Origin: Branchiostoma lanceolatum
Lineage: Eukaryota > Chordata > Leptocardii > Amphioxiformes > Branchiostomatidae
DNA length: 64,000 nt
Direction: 5' to 3'
NCBI RefSeq assembly: GCF_035083965.1
Contig: NC_089738.1
Span: 13,728,734 to 13,792,733 of the forward strand
Position numbers and translations under genes: made by a program. Under the pieces are notes generated by a model. The model saw nothing but the letters and a program-made list of their open reading frames with translations, was not told where the DNA came from and did no database searches. This document shows, piece by piece, positions 53,998-64,000 of the stretch (the stretch's first letter is position 1; each line of letters begins with the position of its first letter).

Positions 53998-54205
53998 ACA
54001 CGAAAAATGGAGCTATGATTTTTGGCTCCGTTTGGCTCTGTGTGTGCGTGTGTGCGTGTGCGAAGCAATATCATAAGAAAACGGATTGTGATTATATCTA
54101 GATTTTGGGTAGGTGCTGTTAACTCGAATGTCAAGGTCGATTTTAGGCCTCCTGGTGGATGACCTTGGTAGCCCGCTTTCTGTACCTTTTGTCCTGGACA
54201 TGCTG
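53998..54205 (+). mobile_element. Dispersed repeat, family D
   Basis: 'cgaaaaatggagctatgatt', then a (GTGTGC)-rich stretch, 'aaggtcgattttaggcctcc' and 'gatgaccttggta' correspond to 28572-28790. The central 'aactcaag..' part is shortened. Confidence 0.55.
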
Positions 54206-54219
54206 TGCTCTAGTTTTAC

Positions 54220-54470
54220 CTGCGTGTTTCATTTGCCGCGCAAATATCAATGATAACTGCGAAAATAACAAACGATGTTGCAGTGATCCAGAGTGATCCA
54301 TAGCACACCGCCTTGATGTTGTAATAAAACAGGCCTGTCATCCAGAACTGTGAAGGTTGTACGATGGTCTGCGTGGCAATAAGGCACAGTGTGAATGCCA
54401 ACGTGCGCAGAAATTGATGGACGAGGCATAACACACAACAATGGATAAAGTAACTTATTTTGCACAACAT
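54220..54470 (-). CDS. Possible exon of an unrecognised multi-pass membrane protein
   Basis: An 84-codon open frame (start at 54470) ends at a plausible donor, CGCAG then GTAAAA at 54219-54214. It encodes two strongly hydrophobic stretches: about residues 8-36 (IHCCVLCLVHQFLRTLAFTL...) and about 58-76 (SLWITATSFVIFAVIIDIC). An internal acceptor (ccttattgccacgcag, 54369-54371) could instead start the exon at 54368. The pattern recalls tetraspan proteins of the MARVEL or claudin type, but I see no diagnostic motif. I could not chain it to further exons with matching phase, so its status is uncertain. Confidence 0.3.
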
Positions 54471-55227
54471 AGACCTTTTCAGGCATCACGTTGCATGCTG
54501 GGAGCTACCCATGGTGCCCCGCGTCTTCTGACATGCAATGGAGTCCGTGGAAAGGTCTACGAATGTTGTTTCACTTTTGCTAATTATAGCATCTTGTAAT
54601 TTAACCACATCAGTACCAAGTTCCGGTTAGATATAGATTCACAACCGGCCAGAGATACCGAAGGGGTTAACATTGATTGATCTGTGGTGGCAGCTAGCTT
54701 TGCATATACTTTCAAAACTTCACCATAAAGGAGGAATCGAAATCATCTGCAGGACATTTATGAAATGAGTAAAACATAAAGATGGCGCAGAGAAAGTTAT
54801 TCAAGCATCATTCTCAAGGGTACAATATATGTTAGATGACTTTGCTCTCAATCAACCCGCCACCAACTCTGGCCCTTTTGAATAACAAGGTTTGGTTTTC
54901 CTGATTCGATACACTTTCCTTGCCCTTGTAAATTCGATAAACATTTTCCCATTCCCCGACCATCAAGGGCGCCGCCAGTTTCCTCCATCGTTTGTTATCC
55001 CGACTGGTAAAACCCATTTCAAACGACTATCCAATCATGACGCATGTTGAATCTAATCAGACACCATACTTCTAACCTTTAAACAACGCGGTTTACAATG
55101 ATAAAACTAAAACAACGTCATGGACCTCCAGATTTTTATCATTTTGTCATACATTATATTGACCTGTCCTTTATTTTCATAAGAAATGACATTGTAGCTG
55201 ACTGACTTTCGCAAAATTTCATTTCAA

Positions 55228-55740
55228 TCAGTAGGTAAAAAGGTAAAGGTAAATGTCCCATAGCCTTTCTGAGTCCGTAGGGGCAGTGGGTTGTTCTTTC
55301 CTCTTAAAATCACAGAACCCACAAGGTATAGAAACAGTGGGGCATTTCGTCATCCTTTGCTTCCAAAAAAGAAGCCAATCCAAACTTGTTTAGATATAGT
55401 CGACGTCAACATTAGTATTTGAGTAGTCTTCTGTTACAGTAATGTCAGTCACTGTCCTTGTCACTTATGTCTCGTACTTGCAATTAGCCTTAGGGCATGA
55501 AGTTGCAAATAAACGATCCTTTACATTAATTCACGCACAAAATGCATTAATGGTTTTGGAAGGCGTAACTCATGCCTTCCATCGCCTTCTACCTCATCAA
55601 CCTTACCATTTACACCTCGGTGGAGTGAGGAAACTCATGCACAGGGCCTTTCCAAGCAAGGAATACCATTAATCGAACCCTTGACCTCTCCGTCCCGTGT
55701 CCACTCGGCTAACCACTCGACTATCGACGGCACTCATATC
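55228..55740 (-). mobile_element. tRNA-derived SINE, family 3, antisense, with LINE tail inside
   Basis: Read on the - strand the head (55740-55670) is tRNA-like: 'gtcgagtggttagccgagtg' with 'gagaggtcaagggttcgatt'. The middle and tail match 63358-63655. A LINE 3' end (about 55330-55515) interrupts it before the tail. Confidence 0.7.
55330..55515 (+). mobile_element. CR1/L2-like LINE 3'-end fragment
   Basis: 'gggcatttcgtcatcctttg', 'cttccaaaaaagaagccaat', and then the 3' terminus 'gcaattagccttagggcatg' with 'aagttgcaaataaac' match the end of the full-length LINE (7950-8110, reverse strand) and the fragment at 14925-15250. Confidence 0.7.
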
Positions 55741-56296
55741 AGTATACAGCCACCTTACTAATAACCAAAGCTTCCGGCAATTTAAAACAGGTCAGTTTTG
55801 TTCCCATTAACTGAATAGGCATGTCTTAATAACAAAGCTTAGCTCCAATCTTTTCCACAAAGTGCAATCACTGCGTTATGGCCTAACCCTCTCCCAAAAG
55901 GTGATCTTCAAACGAGCTTCCTGACCTTCGTCGTCGTGGCAATCAAATGGAAACGCTTCCCTGCGCTTGACGGTGCGTATCCTTTGTTATGTCTCGTGGG
56001 CCATCAGTATCGGCATCGAGAAAAAGGGTTGCCTGATCGAGCAATCGGGATTCGATTTGCTGTCGTTAAACTGACGTCAAATGTATGGTATACTGGTAGC
56101 ACTTGGCGGTTTGTCTACAACCAAGAAACATTTTGTTTATCAGTGTTTATTGGCAACTACTACCTGAAGCTGATATAAAAAAATCGCAGCGTTAGCTTTA
56201 TGCCATCCAAATGTATTTGCAGTAAAGGAAGATTTGTGGCCACATTGAACCTATCTGCACAAGCATTCCGTTTAAAGGGCATCAGCTTTAGAGTTT
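55741..56296. other. Unassigned intergenic sequence
   Basis: No recognisable domain or repeat. An open frame at 55936-56178 has no features that I can support. Confidence 0.35.
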
Positions 56297-56526
56297 CGTT
56301 CAGACCCTTGTAGTGCCTAGTGGCACATGGGAGAGCACGTTTCCTTGCTATTCCAGTAGCAGGGTACGTATATTTTAACAGCGAGGGGTTGCTAGCCCTC
56401 CCCTTTTACCATACTCGAGGCACCTCCTCTGACACGGGACCCCCATTTTACGTCCCTTCCGAAAGACGGTTGCAGCCGCAACTGAGATGTTCTGACCCGA
56501 GATTGAACCTGGGTCTCCCAGTTGGT
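56297..56526 (-). mobile_element. tRNA-derived SINE, family 1, antisense and uninterrupted
   Basis: The reverse complement runs 'accaactgggagacccagg', 'ttcaatctcgggtcagaaca', 'tctcagttgcggctgcaac', 'aggtgcctcgag', 'gggctagcaacccct', 'ccctgctact', 'gtgccactaggcactacaag', 'ggtctgaacg'. It is the same family as 17383-17757, without the nested element. The A-box part is truncated. Confidence 0.75.
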
Positions 56527-57520
56527 TACAGGAGCAAATTTGTCTTTCATACAGTGAAAAAGTACAATTCTTTCCTTATGATACAGTTTACAATCTAATA
56601 TAAAATGTCGTTCATCTTCTACTCTATCTATGCCGACGTGTGCTGCATAACCCGTATACGAAATAGCACAAGTCCCAAAATTAGGTTTCTATTTATGCGT
56701 AATTTCCCGAGGGACTGGATATGAATGAATGGCCGAGTCCGCTTGATTAGTGGCTACCTGTTCCCACGGACACCAGCTCACATCTGCACGGCCGGATAAT
56801 GATCACAGCCGTCCGCAAATAGATGACCAAACATACCCTAATGTTTCTTTATCCGGTCTACTGGACACGTAACTAATAGGACCTCACGTAGGGGGTTATA
56901 CGTCTTCAAACAAGTCCCGAATTTAAATTCAGGTGTAGAAGATCGATCGATGCGATGTTCCGAGGGGGAAAAGGAAGGGCCATCAGTAAAAAGGAGATTG
57001 TATCAGCGGAATGTTTTAACAAGGCACTAACTACCCAATTTTGGCTCTTTCCCTATGTAAAAAGGATACGCGGCCATAAAGAGACGTAGACAAATACAAC
57101 ATTCCTACGAAATACTTATCACCTATTTCTATTATTTAGCATTTTTGTTGATTTAAGACTTGGTAAAGCTTAGCTAGAACATGATTGCACACACACACCA
57201 GCTAAAGATAACAGTCACGAATTGATAAATCGTAAAACCTTTATCATCAGTACTTGCGCAATTATGAAGTATGTTCGCTTGGTGCCGATTTGGGGCAATA
57301 TAAAAGACCATTTGTACTAGCTGTCGGCTCACATAATATACGTGCGTTGTGCTGTTATTGTTATTGGGTCACTAGAGTAATATTGTATTCATCGCGGTTA
57401 TGGAATAAATCCGTCATAAACTAAAGGGACCGAGGCTGCCTGTCCTTCATCTAGTATCATTAACCTCATTGCAATCAGTTGGTGTGTGTGTTTGCTTGTC
57501 TTGGTGTGCGTCGTATATCC
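56527..57520. other. Unassigned intergenic sequence
   Basis: No gene or clear element was recognised. Confidence 0.35.
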
Positions 57521-57690
57521 ACAGTTATGTGAATATTGCATAGTGGCAGTGTGTAATGTGGAAGTAGTATAATAGGATACTTGGAGGATTGGGAGTATGC
57601 TTTGGTACGGGTTCAATAGTGTTGAAGTTGACAGCCAGGATAACTCATGGCTACACTCACATAGTTATGTCAGGTCATTAGGGAGAGTTA
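57520..57690 (+). repeat. Repeat shared with 50210-50600, empty of the family D insertion
   Basis: 'attgcatagtggcagtgtgt', 'aataggatacttggagg', 'gggttcaatagtgttgaagt' and 'ggataactcatggctacact' parallel the outer parts of the 50-kb copy and run continuously through its insertion point. Confidence 0.6.
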
Positions 57691-57770
57691 CTCAAGCAAC
57701 TGAAAGACTTTGAAACAGTCAGACGTTTCAGACAGCATTCGCTGTCTTTCGTCAGTGACTAAGGATAGGA
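57680..57770. mobile_element. Terminal fragment of the 39925-40268 MITE family
   Basis: 'gaaacagtcagacgtttcag' with 'acagcattcgctgtctttcg' and 'tcagtgact' matches the left end at 39950-40008. No opposite end is present nearby. Confidence 0.6.
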
Positions 57771-60700
57771 CTGGGAAACCAGATTTATACCAAAACTCTG
57801 GATGGATATGTTAATGAGGTTATACCCTTACGTTTGCGGTCAAACAGTAACGCATTGTGGGAAAATAAGGCCAAATAACAAAAATAGACCAATATATCTA
57901 CCAAATCAGATGGGTTTTCTTTTCTAACTTTTCTTTTGAAAACTGCCTGCCACCGACCTGGACCATCTTAAAGCTTGTTGTGGTTTGTGCTGTGTGGTTC
58001 ACTGTGGTTTTGTTTGTTTGTTTTCATGTTTCTTTCTGGTCAATAGATAACTTGCCCTTTGCCCTATGCAAAGGCATAAGAATAAAACAAATCGAAAAAA
58101 TCGGAAATTTAAACGGTTACGAAAAAACAACCACACAATTAAACACTACACATATCTTAACCCAAGTTTAAAATCGGGGACCATGACGCATACTTGTTAC
58201 AAATCGTCTTTTCCCTGGTCGTTGACACACAAGAACGTTGTGCAAAGTAAGAATGCATGTGCTGCAAACAAAACATCTCAGATTATAAAAGACCTAGAAT
58301 TTATTGTTGTGCCTCCATCTCATTTCAAGCGTAGGGCTTTATTTGTTTATCTGTTAGTTTGGCTGTCTCGTAACTAGGTTTTATCAATCATGAAGTGACG
58401 CTAGTTCGAAGGCCATTGCCCCTGGCTTGTGTGGGCCCAACGGACTGATATGATATAATATGATATACCACCGCTGCAACTTGGTAGCCGGTCGACTGTC
58501 GGATGATTGCGTGGAATTGGTGCCTGGAGACGACTCACACTTGGTGACTTATGGATTGGATAGAGCCAGACTCGACGTAAGTCTTTCTCACTGTCAAAGT
58601 TTCTTCATATGTTATTCCAAAGTCACTCCAGATTTGATTCATCAAGCTGGGACGTACACAGGAAGTGCGTTGACCCCGAGAAAGCGGGTTGACGAATGTA
58701 TCTCACTTCTAAACGGCCATATCGACGAAACTAATCTGCCAAAAGCCATCCACAATCTGCAGTTTGCAGGCAAAGGGGGAATCTGTCGGTAAAAAAAGTT
58801 AGAAACTTGCAATTCTGTTAGCAAAATGAATTCTGGAGCTATGATGAATCAACCAGTACCATGGGCAAATTTCAACTAGATTGTGCAGCTTATGCAATAT
58901 CATTTGCGAGTTAAGATGGCTGCTATGATCTCCTGACTCGCACTTCCTTGGGTTGATTTGTTATTCCCGCATTGCCGTTGATGTGCACTCACACCTGCAA
59001 ACCTATCAGAGCTAGTCTGGAAATAAACGTTTCTTTAAAGTAAGTACCTTCCAATTTTCCTATCCGGTCTAAATCACTGCATTTTGGTTTCATCAATATT
59101 TAGTATAATCTGGCAGCCTTGCAGTCGATTTTACACAATTAGATGTACGAATATGTCAATCTGCAATTTTGTAAGTACGATGGTCACGTAGTTAGGGTTC
59201 TGACGGTGTATGGCTTTCCCAAAAATCAATTTTAGTAGAGTTCATTGAAGTGAAAAGTTTATGCAACTAGGAAGTTCGTATGGTTAGATGCCTGACTGAC
59301 ATTTCTTATTAGCAATTACATTAAGTTGGATTTATATTAAATGACACGAAGGAACTCCTGCAGTAATGTCCTTAAACATTATTACACAGCTTATAAGCTT
59401 AAAGATGCCTGGAAAAAAATCAAGATGTTCTTAAGTGGTATTTTGGCCCCCAGCTCTCCAATACAGAATATCGTTTTAACAATTTAAGTGAACGCTAGAA
59501 ATTCATTTTGCGTGGCATTGGCGAATAAAGGGGCTTTACGAGGAGAAGGATCGAAGGTTTCGGTTCATTTGAGGAGCAATATAAGGTAACAATATTAGCT
59601 AGCTTCGGGGTATACAGACCTATAGAATGTCGTTGTGCATAGGTGATTATATCTTGTATGTGCTAGAAGCGGTTACATTGTCATTAGAGGGATTACATTA
59701 TACACACTAAACCTATAACAGGGCAATTTCCTCCTATTAATCCGTGCGTCTATTTGGCAACACGGGAGAGAAATAAACCGGTATTGACCGGACTGTACGG
59801 TGGTGTCTAAGATAAAACCTGACAAATCCCCGGGACGCCACGCTGCGCACTCTTCCCCTCAAGCGCTTGTCCTGATTAATTCTTTCGGCTTGTCTAATTT
59901 TCATCGCAGACTCCTGCGGAAGAATGCCCATCACCGCGTACTCAAATGCGCACCTGAGAGATGGCCTGGAGCGTCGTGCGGAGGAAACCAGGCTACCGCA
60001 CACAGGCCATCGGGACGACGTCAGCAACCAAAGGCCGTCTTAAGGTTCACCGGGACAGGCTCATCTTTCCAGATCTGTACCTCTACGGAACTGCCTTTGG
60101 CAGCTCAGGAACCCAATATAGATTGATCAATCTTAAGTTGGTTTACACGGGGACTGAGAAAACCCTCTCCATAATTCATGTCAAATCCCCCGTACGGATT
60201 TTGTTCCTGACAGAGCGGAACATCAAAGTAAGAGCAGGCCCTGTCTTCGGGCGAGAAGAAGGGCCTCCTTCACTTGTTCCCATTCCAAGCACGTCTTACG
60301 GCAAGGGAAAGGCATTGTAATTTGTAGAGGATCCGTAGACAGAATCATTACACCACAAAGAGGTCATCAGCCTTCATTAGGAGGATTTCATCCCCGTCCA
60401 TCCAGCTGAAATGATGATCCCTGCAGGCAATAGACGGAAGCGGAGTAATTTCGCCGCGACTAGCCGAGTGTGTCCAGTGCGCTAAAATTCCTAGTACTGC
60501 GATAATTGTGGGACTTTTGTAATCCCCCAAACTGAGGAGACAATCTGCAAGAGGCCACGTATATGTTCACATTATAGCAGTTAAAGCCAGGCCCACATGT
60601 AACATATTCGCTATGCAGTAGAAAAGCTGCAACAGAGTTGGCGTGTAACCTGTGTTCAGTGCCAGCGGGTAGAAACTAGTAACCTCCTTTTTGTATGTAC
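57771..60700. other. Intergenic DNA; no supported gene
   Basis: Open frames at 58460-58792 and 59961-60320 (110 and 119 codons) lack recognisable domains, splice support or repeats. I cannot exclude a lineage-specific gene, but composition and context do not favour one. Confidence 0.35.
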
Positions 60701-60845
60701 TCTTCCTCCAAGCCAGGAAACCAATCCACTAACAAGGAAACCCCAGTAAAAGAAATAATTACAAACTTTATTTCTAGCCATTGACTTACGTTTCTTACTT
60801 TTCTTCCAAGCCAGGAAACCAATCCACCAACAACCAAACCCCAGT
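60695..60845. repeat. Direct repeat of about 50 bp, two copies
   Basis: 'ccaagccaggaaaccaatcc' with 'acyaacaa.gaaaccccagt' occurs at 60710 and 60808, separated by AT-rich sequence. The second copy abuts the TIR element that follows. Confidence 0.8.
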
Positions 60846-60848
60846 GAT

Positions 60849-61047
60849 GCTATGATCCCATTTCTAATCCGGGGCCCGGACGGACTGTTTGCGAAAACGA
60901 AAAATAAGAAATGCCTATCAAGAAAATACACAATATATGGTTAGGAGTAATATCTTACGTTTTGTGTCTTTTGTTGTCTTATATATAATATTTTTCGTTC
61001 CCTCAAGCTGTCCGGCCGAGCCCCGGATTTTAAATGGGACCGAAGCA
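60849..61047. mobile_element. GC-ended TIR element, copy 2
   Basis: Left 'gatcccatttctaatccggg' with 'gcccgg' and right 'ccggccgagccccggatttt' with 'aaatgggacc' are inverted. Ends and AT-rich interior match the element at 35732-35921. Confidence 0.75.
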
Positions 61048-63357
61048 TAAGAATGGCTCCGCCATGAGCACTTGATGCCAAGTTTCCGCCGAGAGGTCAC
61101 TAGTAGAAAGATGAGGAGGTTGATGAATGACCGGAAATTGACATCTATAAATCACTTACGGGTTATTGCAGGAGGTGGTAATTCTACGCCATATTTCCCT
61201 CATGGTGAATGATTGTACTAATTGCACATTCTTCATTACGACATCTCTTAAAGGCGACCAGTTTGCACAGGCACGAGGGTCTGTTCAGACACTAAATCAT
61301 GCTCGAAATTTGCATTTTAATGGGGAAAGTATCAACTAGGAATTATTGCCACTGCAGAGCAATTTTGCAAATCAGCCTCACAGGCCTGACCCACTGTTGC
61401 GCTCTAGATTACTTTCATCTTGCAAGTGTATGAGTAGCTTTTTCTCCACTGGCTTTATAAAACGTTTGTGACAGTGTAAAAATTAGACAAAATCGTCCGG
61501 TCAATGTGGTCAGAGGGGTGGACAAAGGAGACAATCGTTCGGGTAGGATTTGTCGATTGCGGCCTATTACCTTGTCCATGGACTGGCCCCTTCGTGCATG
61601 GATGGTTTTAGACAAAGCCCTTTTTCTCCGGGGAGTGTCTTATCGATCAGTTATCTCGGCCGATTCTCCTGGCAAAGTGAACATTAAAGAACCATTACTC
61701 GTCCCCAGCTGGATGTGTAGCGTAAAGAAGGCGTAAAGGCAGCTGCATCTCCTAAGCGCAACTCTTCTGGTTCGATAAAGAATCGTAGGTGTCAGCGTCA
61801 GGAATAAAACCGTTATAAACATCAACCTTGGGCTGCATTCACGAAAAAAAGATAGATCGTTACATTTTCGTCCAGGCAACACGCCTTTGGACGTCCACTT
61901 AAGTAGCTCGCTCATTGAGTGATGCAATGGGGATCCGAAAGGTATTGATTTTTTTTGTTCCCTTTGAGTGTGCGAATAAATATTCATCCAAAGATTGGTC
62001 TTGCCCGAGAGTCTTGGCAGTTTCCACTCCTATTTTCCAGAGTCACGAATCAGAGCTCGTTCAGAATAAACTATATTTCACCGTGATTACGATGCAGTAA
62101 AGTGTTTCGTCTTGGGCCGGTACGTGTATCTGTAAATATCCTCAGCAGCGGCAGAAAGTATCTCAAAAACAGTCTTAGATTTGTCCTGCTGGTGAGAGTG
62201 GTAATCCACTGGAAATCCTTGCTCCAAGTACGGGTCGCTTTAAGTCCATCCCCTAAAGCATCGATACTGCAACAGGTTTCATTCTCTTTGTCCACGATAA
62301 AGCACTATTATTGCTGGCCCATGCTCGATCGATGCTCTTGGAAATAGAACCCTCCGTTTTATTAAACCACGGGGCAATCTGTAGATGAGATACAAGAACT
62401 GCCGACAAGTTCTCACGTACGTAGTATCAGTACAGGATTTTCCTGATAACATTACTAATTGGTCTGTATAATTCTTCCTCAGTAGTCTATGCTGTAATCT
62501 TAAGCCACACGCTGTAATCTCTTGGGCTTTGCTAGCAGAATACACCGTTTCGTCTTAACGGAGGCTTAAAGATGCTGATTGTAGGAATGCGCACTGACCT
62601 TAGAATCTACATGGGCTAATAGTTTCCAAGGACCAACGCCAGAAAAGATAACAGTCATCGGGGACATATTTCAGGCTTAAGCCGACAAGATATTCCTACC
62701 GTTACCATGATACAATCTGGAGTTTTAACATATTTGCTATGACCGAAATACCAATGCATGTATACCATCACTGGCCAAGGTTTCTATTTATCGGGTCACA
62801 TAAAGGGGCAGAATTTGACTGGTTTGCATTTGTGGAACATATGGCATGATCTTTTATCCATCAATAAGCACAGTCCTTGATCTTTCCATTGCCTGAAATA
62901 TGTACTAAAAATGTTATTGAAAACCCGTTATCCTTGTTTGTGGTTTGTATCGGTACAAGTATATTATACTTGAACGTGCCACCACGGTCTAAATTGTTGT
63001 ATTAGCTAATGATAATGAATTCTACGTCCCAGTTATTGCCACTGAAGCACTCGCAGATGGTGGATTCCATCGATGTTCCTATTGAACTTTAGCTTGTGTG
63101 CATGTTCTGTTTTATCGGCTTTATTCCCTGAATCCCCGATATTAGTAATAAATTTGCGTCCGCCGTCACAGTTCATCGCTTACCAGGCCAAACGTGCCAG
63201 ATATCTGTTCTGTAACTGCAGGAATAATGCTTGTACGGATTGACAAGGATATTCCGTGTAGTCCAGACAAATGGGCACGTGTGCAGCACTGCCAGAAAAT
63301 CACTGAGAGGCGGCATCGATTCGGCCGATACTGTTTGAAATCGGTACACGTTTAAAT
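61048..63357. other. Intergenic DNA; nothing recognised
   Basis: No exon, repeat family seen elsewhere in the window, or RNA gene could be supported here. Confidence 0.35.
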
Positions 63358-63655
63358 TGGCGTCGATGGCCGAATGGTTAGGCTAGCGAACACAGGATCG
63401 AGAGGTCAAGGGTTCGATTCCTGGCATTTTTAGATAGAACTTGTGTCCTTGGGAAGGCAATTGGCACAATGACACTACATTCTTCACTCCTCTGAGGTGT
63501 AAACGGTGCCTGACTTCGGCTGCGGATGTGAGATGCGATGGAAGGAGAGGGATGGGCTGCGTCTTCCATTACAGTTTCTGAGACACCGTCGATTAAAAAC
63601 CCACTGCCTATACGGCCTCAATGAGGCTATGGGACCTTTACCTTTATATGAAACC
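63358..63655 (+). mobile_element. tRNA-derived SINE, family 3, sense copy
   Basis: The head 'gatggccgaatggttaggct' (A box) and 'gtcaagggttcgattcctgg' (B box) resembles a serine/leucine-type tRNA promoter, but the sequence does not fold into an evident intact tRNA. The body includes 'gcgatggaaggagagggatg' and the tail 'aacccactgcctatacggcc' with 'tcaatgaggctatgggacct'. Related copies: 55228-55740, 42080-42145, 35100-35162. Confidence 0.75.
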
Positions 63656-64000
63656 AATACTTCGGGCAGGAGAGGCACAGCCTCGCTTTGCATAAGTATC
63701 AAAGCACCGCGCTTATCTGATTCTGATGAGTGTTTGGTACGGATTGGCAACGGCACAGGAAACCAGCAGAAGCTTCTTGTCTGCGCAGCGTTTATTCTTC
63801 CAAAGTGATGATGCAGTCATTGTCAGGGTAACTCTACAGATGATGGAGTTTGTGTGTCGTAATTGCTCCCTGTGCTGCCGCGTCGATAAGATCGCAACGT
63901 TCCTCCAGAGCACACGACACATCCAATCACCAATGCCGGCATCGTTGGCGCTGGGATATCGACCGCGCCGGCCGATGATCGGCGAAATGTCCACACCGTC
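63656..64000. other. Unassigned sequence to the window end
   Basis: No supported feature. A small palindrome 'gccggccgatgatcggcg' is near 63967-63985. Confidence 0.35.

Noticed and set aside
59961..60320. 119-codon open frame
   Set aside because: No domain, repeat or splice evidence. Length alone is not convincing over 9 kb of unannotated sequence.
63358..63440. A genuine tRNA gene
   Set aside because: A and B boxes are present, but the sequence continues into a SINE body found elsewhere and I cannot form a complete cloverleaf.

Overview
The window looks like chordate nuclear DNA, most probably from an amphioxus (Branchiostoma). Genes are split by short GT-AG introns, and intergenic and intronic DNA is crowded with small hairpin/TIR elements, tRNA-derived SINEs and a CR1/L2-like LINE. 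The protein families (Mu-class glutathione transferase, glycine-receptor-like Cys-loop channels) fit this. The species is an inference; no name is encoded. All gene models below were spliced by hand from splice sites, reading phase and family conservation, not from transcripts.

Layout. (1) 1-2.1 kb: the 3' end of an unrecognised + strand gene with two homologous terminal exons (832-957 and 1908-2033). (2) 4.4-24.4 kb: a Mu-class GST cluster on the + strand. It holds an isolated first exon at 4612, a decayed copy of it at about 6401, and two complete nine-exon genes (7418-19258 and 20576-24398), each giving 218 codons. Intron 1 of the first gene has been enlarged by an intact 6.4-kb CR1-like LINE on the - strand (ORF1 with PHD and SGNH esterase; ORF2 with endonuclease and reverse transcriptase; joined by a TGATG stop-start overlap). 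(3) 25.5-34.5 kb: a complete 11-exon, 431-aa glycine-receptor-like anion channel gene on the - strand. (4) 37.0-47.4 kb: a second, tandem channel gene on the - strand with nine confirmed exons and a candidate signal-peptide exon; one short exon was not found. (5) 47.4-64 kb: mostly repeats, with one possible exon of an unknown membrane protein near 54.3 kb.

How it fits together. The two GST genes share exon lengths, phases, promoter-side sequence and intron-1 sequence, so each acts as an empty-site control for insertions in the other. This dates the LINE, a short hAT-like MITE and other insertions to after the duplication. The two channel genes likewise share intron positions and nearly all exon lengths, but differ at loop C of the presumed ligand pocket. 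I found no new multi-gene system. The most interesting signals are the intact LINE with its stop-start overlap, the alternative GST first exons, the diverged ligand pocket of the second channel, a MITE nested inside a SINE Pol III promoter, and a piggyBac-like TTAA MITE.
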